From positions 5,084,001 to 5,148,000 of the forward strand of contig JAXMBC010000001.1 in NCBI GenBank assembly GCA_046350055.1: a stretch of DNA of 64,000 nucleotides, written 5' to 3'. The notes under the pieces were generated by a model, which was given only the letters and a program-made list of their open reading frames with translations, had not been told where the DNA came from and did no database searches. Origin of the DNA: JAEUIE01 sp046350055 (GTDB taxonomy: Bacteria; Planctomycetota; Planctomycetia; Gemmatales; HRBIN36). The translations under genes and the position numbers were made by a program. Of the stretch, positions 17,571 to 26,897 are shown piece by piece. How positions within the stretch are numbered: the first letter of the stretch is position 1; each line of letters opens with the position of its first letter.

Positions 17571-18995
17571 ATGGGAAAAGACCGAAAGTCCTCTAAAAAG
17601 GATGCTCCTCTCGAGACAAGCCCTTCGCTTCAGGCTCATCCGACACGCGATGAACTGTACGCGATGGGAAAAGCCCTGCGTGATCAGTGTTCACGTCAGA
17701 ATCATGCAGTATGGAAAGCATCGGCGGATCGGCGTGATCCCCTGGCGTTGATGGAAGAATCAAACAAGGGACGCATGCCTAAGCTCCTCCCTGTTCGGCA
17801 TGGGCGTATGCTCAAATCGCCCTTCACCTTCTATCGTGGCGCGGCGCTCAACATGGCGGCAGACCTCGCTACAACGTGCACCTCGGGTATCCGGGTCCAG
17901 GCGTGTGGCGACTGTCATCTGTCGAACTTCGGGGCGTATGCTACACCCGAACGACGCATCATTTTCGACATCAATGATCTGGACGAAACGCTTCCCGCCC
18001 CCTGGGAGTGGGATGTTAAACGCCTGGCAGCCAGTTTCGTCCTCGCCTGCCGCGACAACAGTATCAGTGAAGATAATGCCCGCGATGCTGTCCTGACCTG
18101 TGTTCGGTCCTATCGCGAACACATGGCTGAGTACAGCGATATGTCTGTTCTGGATATCTGGTATGACAGCATCGATGCAGAAAAAGTAATGTCGGAAATC
18201 AAAGACGAGCAAGCAGGCAAACGGATACAGAAGAGATTGACGAAAGCCCGGGAACGCAGTGTGCTGGAACACGAGTTCCCAGAACTGGTAATGTCAGGTG
18301 GTCTTCAGCCGGTCATTCGAGATAACCCCCCGGTGATTTTTCACAATCGTGATGTCGCGCATGAGGAAATGAATATCGCATTCCAGGAGGCATTTAAGAG
18401 ATACCGGGAATCGCTACAGGAAGACAGGAAAATACTGCTGGACCGGTACAAGGTCATGGATTTCGCAATCAAAGTCGTGGGAGTTGGCAGCGTCGGGACG
18501 TATTGTGGCATCATACTGCTGATGGCCAGCGAGCATGACCCCCTGTTTCTCCAGTTCAAGCATGCAAGGCCCTCAGTCCTTGAAGCATTTGCGGGTAAGA
18601 GCTTGTATGCCAACCATGGTCAACGCATCGTCCATGGACACCGAATGATGCAATCGGCGAGTGATATCTTCCTCGGTTGGACCGAAGGAGCGGAAGGTCG
18701 TCATTATTACATCCGGCAACTCAAGGACATGAAGATCAAGCCGTTGGTCGAGCTATTCACGGCAAGTGTCATGATCGAGTACGCCGATCTGTGTGGCAAG
18801 ACGCTTGCCCATGCACATGCACGCTCCGGCGAGCCCGCCAAAATCGCTGGCTACCTGGGAAACAGCGACAAGTTTGACAAGGCCATCGCTGACTTCGCCA
18901 CCGTGTATGCTGACCAGACAGAAAGTGATCATGCTGTCCTCATACAGGCCGTGCGCGAAGGCAAGTTGGAAGTTTTTATTGAACAAGAGCAATAG
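17571..18995 (+). CDS. DUF2252 family protein
   Basis: This 474-residue soluble protein has a charged N-terminal tail and the recognisable DUF2252 core. That core includes MLKSPFTFYRGAALNMAADL, the VQACGDCHLSNFGAY segment, IIFDINDLDETLPAPWEWDV, and a late GRHYYIRQLKDMKIK strand followed by AHARSGE. The family has a kinase-like (aminoglycoside-phosphotransferase-type) fold: GDCHLSNFG corresponds to the HGDLHxxN catalytic loop and the D-x-ND segment to the metal site. A phosphotransferase role is therefore plausible but the substrate is unknown. The following membrane protein starts 27 bp later, so the two probably form an operon. Confidence 0.9.
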   Translation: MGKDRKSSKKDAPLETSPSLQAHPTRDELYAMGKALRDQCSRQNHAVWKASADRRDPLALMEESNKGRMPKLLPVRHGRMLKSPFTFYRGAALNMAADLATTCTSGIRVQACGDCHLSNFGAYATPERRIIFDINDLDETLPAPWEWDVKRLAASFVLACRDNSISEDNARDAVLTCVRSYREHMAEYSDMSVLDIWYDSIDAEKVMSEIKDEQAGKRIQKRLTKARERSVLEHEFPELVMSGGLQPVIRDNPPVIFHNRDVAHEEMNIAFQEAFKRYRESLQEDRKILLDRYKVMDFAIKVVGVGSVGTYCGIILLMASEHDPLFLQFKHARPSVLEAFAGKSLYANHGQRIVHGHRMMQSASDIFLGWTEGAEGRHYYIRQLKDMKIKPLVELFTASVMIEYADLCGKTLAHAHARSGEPAKIAGYLGNSDKFDKAIADFATVYADQTESDHAVLIQAVREGKLEVFIEQEQ

Positions 18996-19022
18996 ACTGC
19001 CCCGGTTTGAAGGGATGCCGAC

Positions 19023-20216
19023 ATGAACCCCATCCTGGCAAACGAAGCTGAGCTTTATTTTGAGCGTGGTGGACCATCGTATCGAATCACCCATCGCATC
19101 GTTCAGAACTGGCATCTTGGTAAGTCCATTCGTCCTCGTATTGTCGCCTTTCTCCTTATCACCTGGGTGCCTCTGCTGATCTTTGCGTTGCTGGAGGGGC
19201 GCGCACTGGGCCCACTACCGAGGGAATCGCTGCTTCTGGACTTTGGAACCTATGCTCGGTTTTTCCTGGGAGTCCCCTTACTGGTCATTGCAGAAATCAT
19301 AATTGGACCGCGGCTCAGAGCTGCAGGATTACAGCTGATCCATGGAGGGTACGTCAAACCTGAAGACTTTCCAGCGTTAGAAAAGGCTATTGCTTCAGTG
19401 GTAAAGTGGCGTGAATCCGGCTGGGCAGAGTTCATTCTTCTCGGTTTGGCCCTGGTCGGTGCATGGTTTTTTACGACTGAGACCATAACAGGCGGGGCGA
19501 CCGAAAGTTGGCGATCGGTGAATATGACAGGTGGCTTCCTGGCAGGGAAATCGCTTACTGGTATCTGGTATCACCTTGTTGCCGTCCCTCTCATTCAGTT
19601 CTTCTGGTACCGCTGGTTATATCGTGTATTCATCTGGAGCAAATTCCTGTGGACTGTTTCCCGGCTCAACCTCAACTTGATTCCCACCCATGCCGACCAG
19701 GCTGGGGGATTAGGCTTTCTGGGAACAGCTCATACTTCCTTTAGTATTCTCGCCTTTGCATTGAGTAGCATTCTCAGCGCGGAAGTTGCCTTTCAACTGG
19801 TCTATGAGAACGTCCAGATCGAAAGTTTCAAGATAGAGTACTTCGTCACGTTGATCATTACCCAGGTGTTCTTCCTTGGCCCTCTCCTGCTTTTTGCCCC
19901 AATCATGGCCCGCACCCGACTCGCCTGGTTGAGAGAATACAGCTTGTTGACTGCACGCTATAATCGAGCTTTTCATACCAAATGGATCGAAGGTAAATCC
20001 ACATCTGACGAACAACTGCTGGGCAGTGCTGATATTCAGTCGCTAGCCGATCTGGGCAGCAGCTTTGAATACATCGGACGAATGAGGGTGGTACCGTTCG
20101 GTACTCGTGTGATCATTCAATTAGCCTTGGTAACCAGTCTGCCTTGCTTGCCACTTCTGCTGATCGTGTTTCCAGTCAACAAGATCATCAGCCTGCTCGC
20201 GGGAGCGGTGTTTTAA
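19023..20216 (+). CDS. Polytopic membrane protein of unknown function
   Basis: This 397-residue protein has around six or seven hydrophobic helices (IVAFLLITWVPLLIFALL, FFLGVPLLVIAEIIIGP, WAEFILLGLALVGAWFF, FVTLIITQVFFLGPLLLFAP, LPCLPLLLIVFPVNKIISLL). A conserved-looking HADQAGGLGFLG motif sits between helices. I know of similar uncharacterised proteins but no assigned function. ATG 19023 has AAGGGATG upstream. It is 27 bp downstream of the DUF2252 gene, and this coupling suggests the soluble kinase-fold protein and the membrane protein act together. Confidence 0.75.
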   Translation: MNPILANEAELYFERGGPSYRITHRIVQNWHLGKSIRPRIVAFLLITWVPLLIFALLEGRALGPLPRESLLLDFGTYARFFLGVPLLVIAEIIIGPRLRAAGLQLIHGGYVKPEDFPALEKAIASVVKWRESGWAEFILLGLALVGAWFFTTETITGGATESWRSVNMTGGFLAGKSLTGIWYHLVAVPLIQFFWYRWLYRVFIWSKFLWTVSRLNLNLIPTHADQAGGLGFLGTAHTSFSILAFALSSILSAEVAFQLVYENVQIESFKIEYFVTLIITQVFFLGPLLLFAPIMARTRLAWLREYSLLTARYNRAFHTKWIEGKSTSDEQLLGSADIQSLADLGSSFEYIGRMRVVPFGTRVIIQLALVTSLPCLPLLLIVFPVNKIISLLAGAVF

Positions 20217-20627
20217 CAGTGAACAAACACGGGAAGTGTTAGCCAGCAATGCGCAACCCAATGCGAACCAGGCAGAATTGTGATTGCTGTCCATTTGCGA
20301 AACAGTGCCTCTCCTGCTGATAGGTCCTCGCGCTTCGATAGATGCTCTGGTAAAAGACGAACGGCGAGAGTAAGCCTTCCGCCGAGCAGGGGACCGCGAA
20401 CTCTCACACAATGAAACTAATATCTGCACGGCAGGTTCGTCTTCAACATCAGATGCCGCATACCTCCGTGCTTCACCAGTTTAATAAATCCTGCTCATCT
20501 CGATGAAATATTGCTAGCAGTTTCGCTACTATCGTTACACTTTGCCCAACTTGATAGACGATGAACAGAAACACGAAAGTGGATTCAACCGTCTGGATAT
20601 CCTATCGCGAAAGCGACGAGGGCGCTC
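20217..20627. other. Intergenic region before the porin genes
   Basis: This is a 410-bp stretch with no supported gene. A 5-bp hairpin (AACAC-GGGAA-GTGTT, about 20227-20241) lies just after the upstream stop without a T-run. The porin promoter should be here, but no convincing hexamer pair was found. Confidence 0.4.
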
Positions 20628-22121
20628 ATGTGGAAGGCATTAACAGCCACTGCAAGTCGATTGCTGGCCTTGCTGTTGATTGTGCAAGCAACGCCAGCAA
20701 TGGCACAAACCACACCAGAAGGCTGGCTCGGCGGATCGCAATCACCAGGATTCCCCTCTGCATTGAAAACGACATCCGTCATACTTCAAGATCCAGCTTC
20801 ACAGACCAGTCCGCAGGCCCTGCCGGGGCAGTCGCCCACGACACTGCAGCCAAATTCCGGTACAGCTCAATCAACTGGTGCAGCTCCCAGTGCAGGCTGG
20901 ACACTCTCCGAAAAGGAGTTTCAATCTGGCATAGCTGCTTTGATGCCCGGTAACTTTGCCAATACCAAATACAAATGGTATGGATTTGCCCGACTCGACG
21001 CCATCTTTGACTTCAACCCCATTCGCAGTACAGATGACTTTGTCACCTCCAGCATCCCCGTCCCACAGGGTCGTGGACAGAACGTTGCTCTTAATCCGCG
21101 TTATTCTCGTATTGGTTTTGATACGTCAACGCCTTGGACAGATATGGATTGGACCATCAATACGAAAATCGAACTCGATTTTTTCAACGGCAATTCATCG
21201 GGCAATTTTGGCAGTTACCCGATACGTCTGCGTTTTGCCTATGTCGACTTTGGACCCTTCCGGTTTGGTCAGGCAGCATCAGTCTTCATGGATTACGATG
21301 TCTTCCCTGATGTGCTTGATTATGAAGGCCCTCCAGGCATGGTGTTAATGCGACAGGCATTAGCCAGCGTGAAGTGGTCGCCCACTGATCGACTGACCTT
21401 TAAGCTGGGTGTGGAGCAACCTTACTCCGATATCATTTGGGATGACGGCAGCGGAGCAGGATTTGTTACTGCACCCGGGTCAGGAATCATTACCACAGCC
21501 GGGGCACCACGCAATATCCAGGACATTCCCGATCTGACTGGTAACGCTCATTACACCTACGATTATGGCCATGTTCAATTGGCAGGTATCGCTCGCAAGC
21601 TAACCTATCAGCCATCTGTTGGAAGTGCCGATTCAGATATCGGGTACGGTGTGAATCTCACCGGAACGTTTCATCCCTGGGCTGTGTTGGATGGTTGCAT
21701 GCCAGCGGATGCCAAAGATCGCACCCCATTGCAAAAGAGTCGGTTCCTGGGACAATATGCTACGGGACGCGGGATTAATCGATACATCCAGGACGTCAAT
21801 GGACTGGGACTCGATGCAGTGTTTGAACCTGTCAATGGCTTTGACAGTCTTCGCGCCGAAGGCTGGTTCCTCTGCTATGAACATTTCTGGACAGACAAAT
21901 GGATCTCGAACTTCTGCTATGGTCAGTCCTGGACCGAGTTGCCTGAAGCATTGCCAGACACGACGTACAAGGGTGCTAGTTACCTGGCTGTCAACTTAAT
22001 CTGGCTACCAGTAGAACGCATGGGCGTTGGTCTTGAATTCCTGATTGGTGAGCGTGAGAACAAGAACGGTGAAACGGGTACCGCTCACCGCATCCAGGCT
22101 GGTATTCAGTACAAGTTCTAA
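20628..22121 (+). CDS. DcaP-like outer-membrane porin
   Basis: This 497-residue protein has a signal peptide (LLALLLIVQATPAMA-Q, cleavage near residue 26) and a low-complexity Pro/Ser/Thr/Gln linker. A beta-barrel of alternating residues starts at KWYGFARLDAIFDFNP, the opening strand characteristic of DcaP-type porins. The end is IQAGIQYKF, with a terminal aromatic residue typical of outer-membrane proteins. DcaP porins form trimers that take up anionic compounds such as dicarboxylates. The substrate here is unknown. A second porin gene follows about 157 bp downstream, then a Thr/Ser exporter. Strong porin genes support a diderm outer membrane in this lineage. Confidence 0.85.
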   Translation: MWKALTATASRLLALLLIVQATPAMAQTTPEGWLGGSQSPGFPSALKTTSVILQDPASQTSPQALPGQSPTTLQPNSGTAQSTGAAPSAGWTLSEKEFQSGIAALMPGNFANTKYKWYGFARLDAIFDFNPIRSTDDFVTSSIPVPQGRGQNVALNPRYSRIGFDTSTPWTDMDWTINTKIELDFFNGNSSGNFGSYPIRLRFAYVDFGPFRFGQAASVFMDYDVFPDVLDYEGPPGMVLMRQALASVKWSPTDRLTFKLGVEQPYSDIIWDDGSGAGFVTAPGSGIITTAGAPRNIQDIPDLTGNAHYTYDYGHVQLAGIARKLTYQPSVGSADSDIGYGVNLTGTFHPWAVLDGCMPADAKDRTPLQKSRFLGQYATGRGINRYIQDVNGLGLDAVFEPVNGFDSLRAEGWFLCYEHFWTDKWISNFCYGQSWTELPEALPDTTYKGASYLAVNLIWLPVERMGVGLEFLIGERENKNGETGTAHRIQAGIQYKF

Positions 22122-22129
22122 TCAGTCGG

Positions 22130-22175
22130 AGCCTCCTCTCTCAGCAGAAAGTAATTTGCTTAAGATGGGGAGGCT
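22130..22175 (+). terminator. Weak terminator-like hairpin between the two porins
   Basis: AGCCTCC (22130-22136) can pair with GGAGGCT (22169-22175) around a loop of about 32 nt, and a T-rich stretch follows. The long loop makes it weak. It may only attenuate transcription into the second porin. Confidence 0.25.
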
Positions 22176-22278
22176 TTGGATTTCTTGAACCATAACGCGA
22201 ACTAAAGAGTCACGCCTCCTAACAAACTCAGACGTGGCCCATAGTGCAGGATCTTCACTTTTTGGACGGGTAAATGCC

Positions 22279-23835
22279 ATGGGTTCCCGTTTAATTCGAG
22301 TTGTCTGGATTGCATGCCTTGCAAGCGGCTGGGCAGTTGGTTTACCAGGTCAATTATCTGCGCAGGCACCGCAGTTGACCGATCCAGTCCGGCAGCTAAA
22401 CGAGCGGCTGGAAAAGCTGGAACGCGAGAATGCCGCGACTCGTGAAGAGAATGCGCGACTCCAGAGTTTTATTCGTGGTCGATTTCCTGATTTCACACAA
22501 GGACCTGCTCCCGCGAACGGTATGCCTGGAGTGACACAGGCCGGATCATCCAGTCCAGTACAGGCTCCTGCAGGCCAGTGTGTCGTTGCAGGCGGTGCGC
22601 CAACCACAATCACCTCAGATTCAGGATGCCCGCCAGAAGGTTTCATCGAAAGGCTCGGTACGCACTACGACAAAGGTTTCGTGCTCATGGAGTCCTCTGA
22701 CCCCGAGCGCATCCCGTTCCGGCTCGTTTTCAACAATTTCGCCCAGGTGCGATACACCAACACGCAGCTCGATAGTCTGACTTTCGTGGATCACTTGGGT
22801 GGAGTGCGTCCGGTCGACCCCCGCAACGACATCAGCTTCAATCGCGACCTGTTCTCCTTCACCGGCTTCGTGTTCGACCCCAAATTGAAGTACAACATCA
22901 TCATCTGGTCATCGGGATCACTAGCTTCCGTTGTCGGGCCTGGGGGGTTCACTTACGAATTCAGCAAGGAGTTCGCCCTCAGTGGCGGATACAACGCGTT
23001 GCCGGGATCGCGTTCACTTCTGGGCGGGTACAAGGACGTGGCGGGCATCGACCGCAGCATGGCGGACAGCTTCTTCCGGCCCGGGTTCACTCAAGGGGTC
23101 TGGGCGTCGGGCGAGCCTATTGACAACCTCTACTACAGCGTGATGATCGGGAATTCGCTGAATACCCTGAACATCGGCAACAAGAAGATCGACGCCAATC
23201 TCACCTATTCAGGCACGTTCTGGTGGGAGCCGCTGGGGAATTACGGGCCGGTTCAGGCTTACAACGATTTGGAGAAGCACCAGAGTCCCGTCATCCGAGT
23301 GGGCAGCTGCCTTACCCGTTCGCGCGAGGACCGATTCTCCGACCAAAGCATATCTGCTCCGGACAACATCCAGATCTATAACTCGGACGGTGTCCTCTTC
23401 TTCTCGACAGGCGCGCTGGCTCCCGGCGTCACGATCGATCTTGCCAACTACACGATGTGGGCCATTGACGGCGGCTTCAAGTACAAGGGTTTCTCTGTCA
23501 ACGGTCAGTATTTCTTCCGTTGGCTCGACGGCTTCCGGGCTGACGGACCGTTGCCAATTAGCTCGACCTTTGACCACGGCTTCGAGGCGTCAGTCGGGCA
23601 CTTCTTCTTCACCAAGACAGAGTTGTACACGCGGACATCGTTCGTGTTCGGCGAGTTCAAGGACTCGCACGAGTTCTGCGCCGGGGTCAACTGGTACCCG
23701 CTGGAGAACCGCGGTCTGCGCGTCGTTGGCGAAGTTGGTCGGGTCGAGAGCAGCCCAGTCGGGAACATCATCACGCCGTACCAGGCTGGTATGTCCGGGT
23801 GGATGTTTCTTCTGCAGGCACAGCTAACTTTCTAG
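22279..23835 (+). CDS. Porin with N-terminal coiled coil
   Basis: This 518-residue protein starts, from ATG 22279, with a clean signal peptide ending QLSAQA. A short coiled coil follows (LNERLEKLERENAATREENARLQSFI) of the kind that tethers porins to peptidoglycan, and then a long beta-barrel (RLVFNNFAQVRYTNTQLDSL through FLLQAQLTF). It resembles phosphate-selective or general porins of planctomycetes and proteobacteria. The substrate is unknown. A GTG 45 bp upstream is a less likely start. From about 22660 onward codons become markedly richer in G/C at third positions than in the first 380 bp or the flanking genes, suggesting a mosaic or acquired barrel. ThrE follows by 31 bp. Confidence 0.82.
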   Translation: MGSRLIRVVWIACLASGWAVGLPGQLSAQAPQLTDPVRQLNERLEKLERENAATREENARLQSFIRGRFPDFTQGPAPANGMPGVTQAGSSSPVQAPAGQCVVAGGAPTTITSDSGCPPEGFIERLGTHYDKGFVLMESSDPERIPFRLVFNNFAQVRYTNTQLDSLTFVDHLGGVRPVDPRNDISFNRDLFSFTGFVFDPKLKYNIIIWSSGSLASVVGPGGFTYEFSKEFALSGGYNALPGSRSLLGGYKDVAGIDRSMADSFFRPGFTQGVWASGEPIDNLYYSVMIGNSLNTLNIGNKKIDANLTYSGTFWWEPLGNYGPVQAYNDLEKHQSPVIRVGSCLTRSREDRFSDQSISAPDNIQIYNSDGVLFFSTGALAPGVTIDLANYTMWAIDGGFKYKGFSVNGQYFFRWLDGFRADGPLPISSTFDHGFEASVGHFFFTKTELYTRTSFVFGEFKDSHEFCAGVNWYPLENRGLRVVGEVGRVESSPVGNIITPYQAGMSGWMFLLQAQLTF

Positions 23836-23866
23836 AACGACCTGTGTAATACTGGACGAGGTATAC

Positions 23867-25138
23867 ATGGGTCCCGCATCATATAATAACTACAGTAGCC
23901 CAGCCACAGCAACGATTCAGCCTGCATTGGAAGAGCTTCTTCGTTTCAGTACGCTGATGCTGCGATCGGGAGGCACAGCGTTCCGTGTACGAGAGTCCCT
24001 CCGTATCCTGGCAGCGCGGTTGGGGCTGGAGGGCATTTCTGTTCAACTCAGTTTGAACACGATCGTTGCCAGTAGCTGGCGGCAGGGGGAAATACTAACC
24101 CTGGTCAGGGAAGTAGGACCTTCAGGCGTGAATGCACAGCGGCTTGCGATGCTCTCGGAACTGACACATGATGTATCCGCACCGTTATCCGACCAGGAAC
24201 TGTCAACAAAGCTGACAGCAATTGAAACGCAGCCACATCAATATTCCATACTGCAGACAGGCGCCGCGGTGGGGGTAGCATGCGGAGCGTTTGCCGCACT
24301 CAATGGTGGCATGGGGTTGGAAGTACTATCAGCAGGGATCGGCGGTTGGGCGGGGCAATCCCTCCGTTCTTTGCTTCTGCGACGCCACTGGAACCAGTAT
24401 GCAGTGACGGCTCTCTGTGCGGTGACTGCTTCGGGGCTTTATTGTGTTCTTGCTGTGATGTTGCTTCGGCTCGGGCTCGGGGTGCCGCGTCATACGGTCG
24501 GGTTCATTTCTTCGGTATTGTTCCTGGTCCCAGGGTTTCCGCTTATCGCAGGCTTACTTGATCTGCTGCAGCACGAAACCACGGCATCACTGACCCGCCT
24601 GGCTTATGCTTCGATGCACATGCTCACTGCTGCACTCGGATTGTCTTTTGTCATTGCCTTTGTTGGCTTTTTAACAGAACCGGCTTCACAGCGTGATTTT
24701 TCGCTTCCCGTATTGATACTCATGAGGGCGATAGCCAGTTTCGTTGCAGGCAGCGGGTTCGCCATTCTGTTCAACTGCTCCCCGCGGAATGTACTACATG
24801 TCGGGTTGCTCTCGATTGTGGGAAATGAACTCCGACTGGCCTTACGAGATATTGACTGGGGACTGCCCCTGGCAACTTTTGTCGGTGCCTTCGCGGTCGG
24901 GATCATGGCGTCGCTGGCTCGAAGCTGGATCGGTGTGCCACGCATCACGCTGACCGTGCCAGGAGTCATTATGATGATACCAGGCCTGTATGCGTTCGAT
25001 GCACTGGTACTATTCAATCAGGGAGAGATTACCGCTGCCCTGCGTGCAACGGTGCTGTTCTGTTTCGGCGTGGGAGCGATGGCCATGGGATTGGCTGCTG
25101 CACGATCAATGACCCAGCCGGAATGGATTAGAGAATAG
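23867..25138 (+). CDS. ThrE-family threonine/serine exporter
   Basis: This 423-residue inner-membrane protein fits the ThrE/YjjP-like architecture. A hydrophilic N-terminal domain of about 130 residues (LLRFSTLMLRSGGTAFRVRESLRILAARLGLEG) is followed by about ten hydrophobic helices with the characteristic FLVPGFPLIAGLLDLL and VPGVIMMIPGLYAFDALVLF motifs. Family members export serine and threonine, driven by proton motive force. It lies 31 bp after the porin gene and converges on the L-serine dehydratase gene across a shared terminator. Serine export and serine degradation are thus adjacent, which fits overflow or detoxification of serine. Confidence 0.9.
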   Translation: MGPASYNNYSSPATATIQPALEELLRFSTLMLRSGGTAFRVRESLRILAARLGLEGISVQLSLNTIVASSWRQGEILTLVREVGPSGVNAQRLAMLSELTHDVSAPLSDQELSTKLTAIETQPHQYSILQTGAAVGVACGAFAALNGGMGLEVLSAGIGGWAGQSLRSLLLRRHWNQYAVTALCAVTASGLYCVLAVMLLRLGLGVPRHTVGFISSVLFLVPGFPLIAGLLDLLQHETTASLTRLAYASMHMLTAALGLSFVIAFVGFLTEPASQRDFSLPVLILMRAIASFVAGSGFAILFNCSPRNVLHVGLLSIVGNELRLALRDIDWGLPLATFVGAFAVGIMASLARSWIGVPRITLTVPGVIMMIPGLYAFDALVLFNQGEITAALRATVLFCFGVGAMAMGLAAARSMTQPEWIRE

Positions 25139-25147
25139 GAAATGCAA

Positions 25148-25181
25148 AGGCGCGTCTGTCATGACGTGAACAGACGCGCCT
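25148..25181. terminator. Strong bidirectional terminator hairpin
   Basis: AGGCGCGTCTGT (25148-25159) and ACAGACGCGCCT (25170-25181) form a perfect 12-bp stem around a 10-nt loop. It lies exactly between the convergent stops of the exporter and serine dehydratase genes. T-runs are short, so it relies on the GC-rich stem. Confidence 0.75.
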
Positions 25182-25198
25182 CCTGACAACAACTGTGA

Positions 25199-26815
25199 CT
25201 AGCACAGTGTCAGATTCAATGCTAATCCGCCTTCGCTGGTTTCCTTGTACTTATTGCTCATGTCCTTGCCCGTTTGGGCCAAGGTAAGAATCGTAGTATC
25301 AAGATCGACACGATGTCGGGACTCGATTTCATTGGTAGCAATCATGAAGGCAATCCAGGCTTTCACGGCTCCAAAAGCACAGCGTTCGATACATGGAACC
25401 TGGACATAGCCTGCGACTGGATCGCAGGTCATGCCGAGGTGATGCTCCAGAGCTGACTCTGCGGCGTTTTCGAGCACTCTGGGTGTGCTATCCATGGCCT
25501 GGGCGATAAACGCAGCAGTCATAGCGGAAGCAACGCCAATTTCGGACTGACATCCGCCCTCGGCTCCCGACAGCGTGGCATTGTGCTTGCACAGGTAGCC
25601 AATGGCAGCCCCGGCAAGCAGTCCTTCACGCACCTTATCCATCGGCAGTTTCCGCTTGCTTTCGACCAGAGCATAGACCACTGCAGGCATTACTCCAGCT
25701 GAGCCACCGGTTGGCGCGGTAATGACCAGGTGCCCACGTGCGTTTTCTTCGGAAGCAGCCAGGGCGAAGGCAGAAACCAGGGCAATGGCCCGGTCACTTT
25801 CGTACTTGTCATCCTTAGCGCGTTCGTAAACTGTTGCGGCTTTGGAATGCAGCTTGATGGGCCCGGGAAGAACGCCTTCCTTTACCGCCAGGCCAGCCTT
25901 CACTGTCGCCAACATGGCACCAGCAATCTTGTCGAGGAACGCATTGATCTGTTCTTCGGTTTTGCCAGAGACTGCCACCTCGTTTGCCATGATAACCTGT
26001 GCAATCGAAAGCTTGTTGCTCTCAGCGTGTGCTCGAAGTTCCTTCATGCTGGAATAAGGGTACTTAGGCTGTCCCTTCTTGGGTGGGGTGTATCCCTTCC
26101 ATTCGTAGAACCCGCCACCTGGAGAGTAGTACTCCAATTCGTACACAACCTTGTCGCCCGCCAGTAATTTGCAGGTCATCGTGTTGGGGTGCGGGAAATT
26201 GCCTTTCGGATTGTCATAAATGATATCTGCGAGGGAGAGGTTGAATGTCTTGTCGCCCAGTTTCAAAGGATAGGATTGCGTCGGCTTCTCTTTCATTTCA
26301 TCGAGGAAGAGCGGATCAACAGTGGCAGGTTCCTTACCGATCAAACCGGCAAGTGATGCACGCTCGGTACCATGCCCCTTTCCGGTGGCGCTCAGGCTGC
26401 CAAACAGATGCACCTTCAGGCCTGTAGCCTCGGCAAGTTTATCGGCTGGCAATTTCTGGCAGCGTTGATAGAAGTCGTAGGTGATGCGCATTGGCCCAAT
26501 GGTATGTGAACTCGAAGGGCCAGGGCCTACTTTGTAGAACTCTTCCAGGATGGTCATCACCGGACCTTTGGACTTTTTCACCACTTCCAGATCAGGTGAA
26601 ACGACCGAGCCTTTTTTAGGCTGTGCTGCTTCTTGTGCAGCCTTGGCTGCACGTGCTTCCGGCGTCCAGCTTGCTCCGGTCAAGGCGGCTGCCGCTCCAA
26701 TCACACCATTACGCATGAAAAAGGAACGGCGATCAATCCCGGATGGAACAGAGGACGCGGATTGGGCCGGAAGCGTGAAGAGCTTGTCTTCGTTCTGAGA
26801 ATCTGGAGAGTTCAT
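25199..26815 (-). CDS. sdaA: L-serine dehydratase (iron-sulfur type) with Tat-like signal
   Basis: This 538-residue enzyme deaminates L-serine to pyruvate. Both family domains are present: GPSSSHTIGPMR in the beta domain, and the catalytic alpha domain with APTGGSAGVMPAVV. Cluster cysteines fall at 422, 464 and 475, the same 42- and 11-residue spacing known for the Legionella type 2 enzyme. The protein ends in Cys538, matching the tail-in-mouth ligand. Unusually, residues 29-50 form a twin-arginine-like signal (DRRSFFMRNGVIGAAAALTGASW) ending AREARA-like before the enzyme, so it may be exported with its cluster. ATG 26815 has AAAGGTG upstream, and a start at 26845 is possible. It is separated from the activase gene by 134 bp and has its own 18-bp palindrome upstream. 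Confidence 0.93.
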   Translation of the reverse strand: MNSPDSQNEDKLFTLPAQSASSVPSGIDRRSFFMRNGVIGAAAALTGASWTPEARAAKAAQEAAQPKKGSVVSPDLEVVKKSKGPVMTILEEFYKVGPGPSSSHTIGPMRITYDFYQRCQKLPADKLAEATGLKVHLFGSLSATGKGHGTERASLAGLIGKEPATVDPLFLDEMKEKPTQSYPLKLGDKTFNLSLADIIYDNPKGNFPHPNTMTCKLLAGDKVVYELEYYSPGGGFYEWKGYTPPKKGQPKYPYSSMKELRAHAESNKLSIAQVIMANEVAVSGKTEEQINAFLDKIAGAMLATVKAGLAVKEGVLPGPIKLHSKAATVYERAKDDKYESDRAIALVSAFALAASEENARGHLVITAPTGGSAGVMPAVVYALVESKRKLPMDKVREGLLAGAAIGYLCKHNATLSGAEGGCQSEIGVASAMTAAFIAQAMDSTPRVLENAAESALEHHLGMTCDPVAGYVQVPCIERCAFGAVKAWIAFMIATNEIESRHRVDLDTTILTLAQTGKDMSNKYKETSEGGLALNLTLC

Positions 26816-26897
26816 GGAGCACCTTTGTAATGGATGGATGTTCAAAACAGAATGCCGTTACCACAGGCCAATATAGATTAGCGCACCTCTCAGCGAA

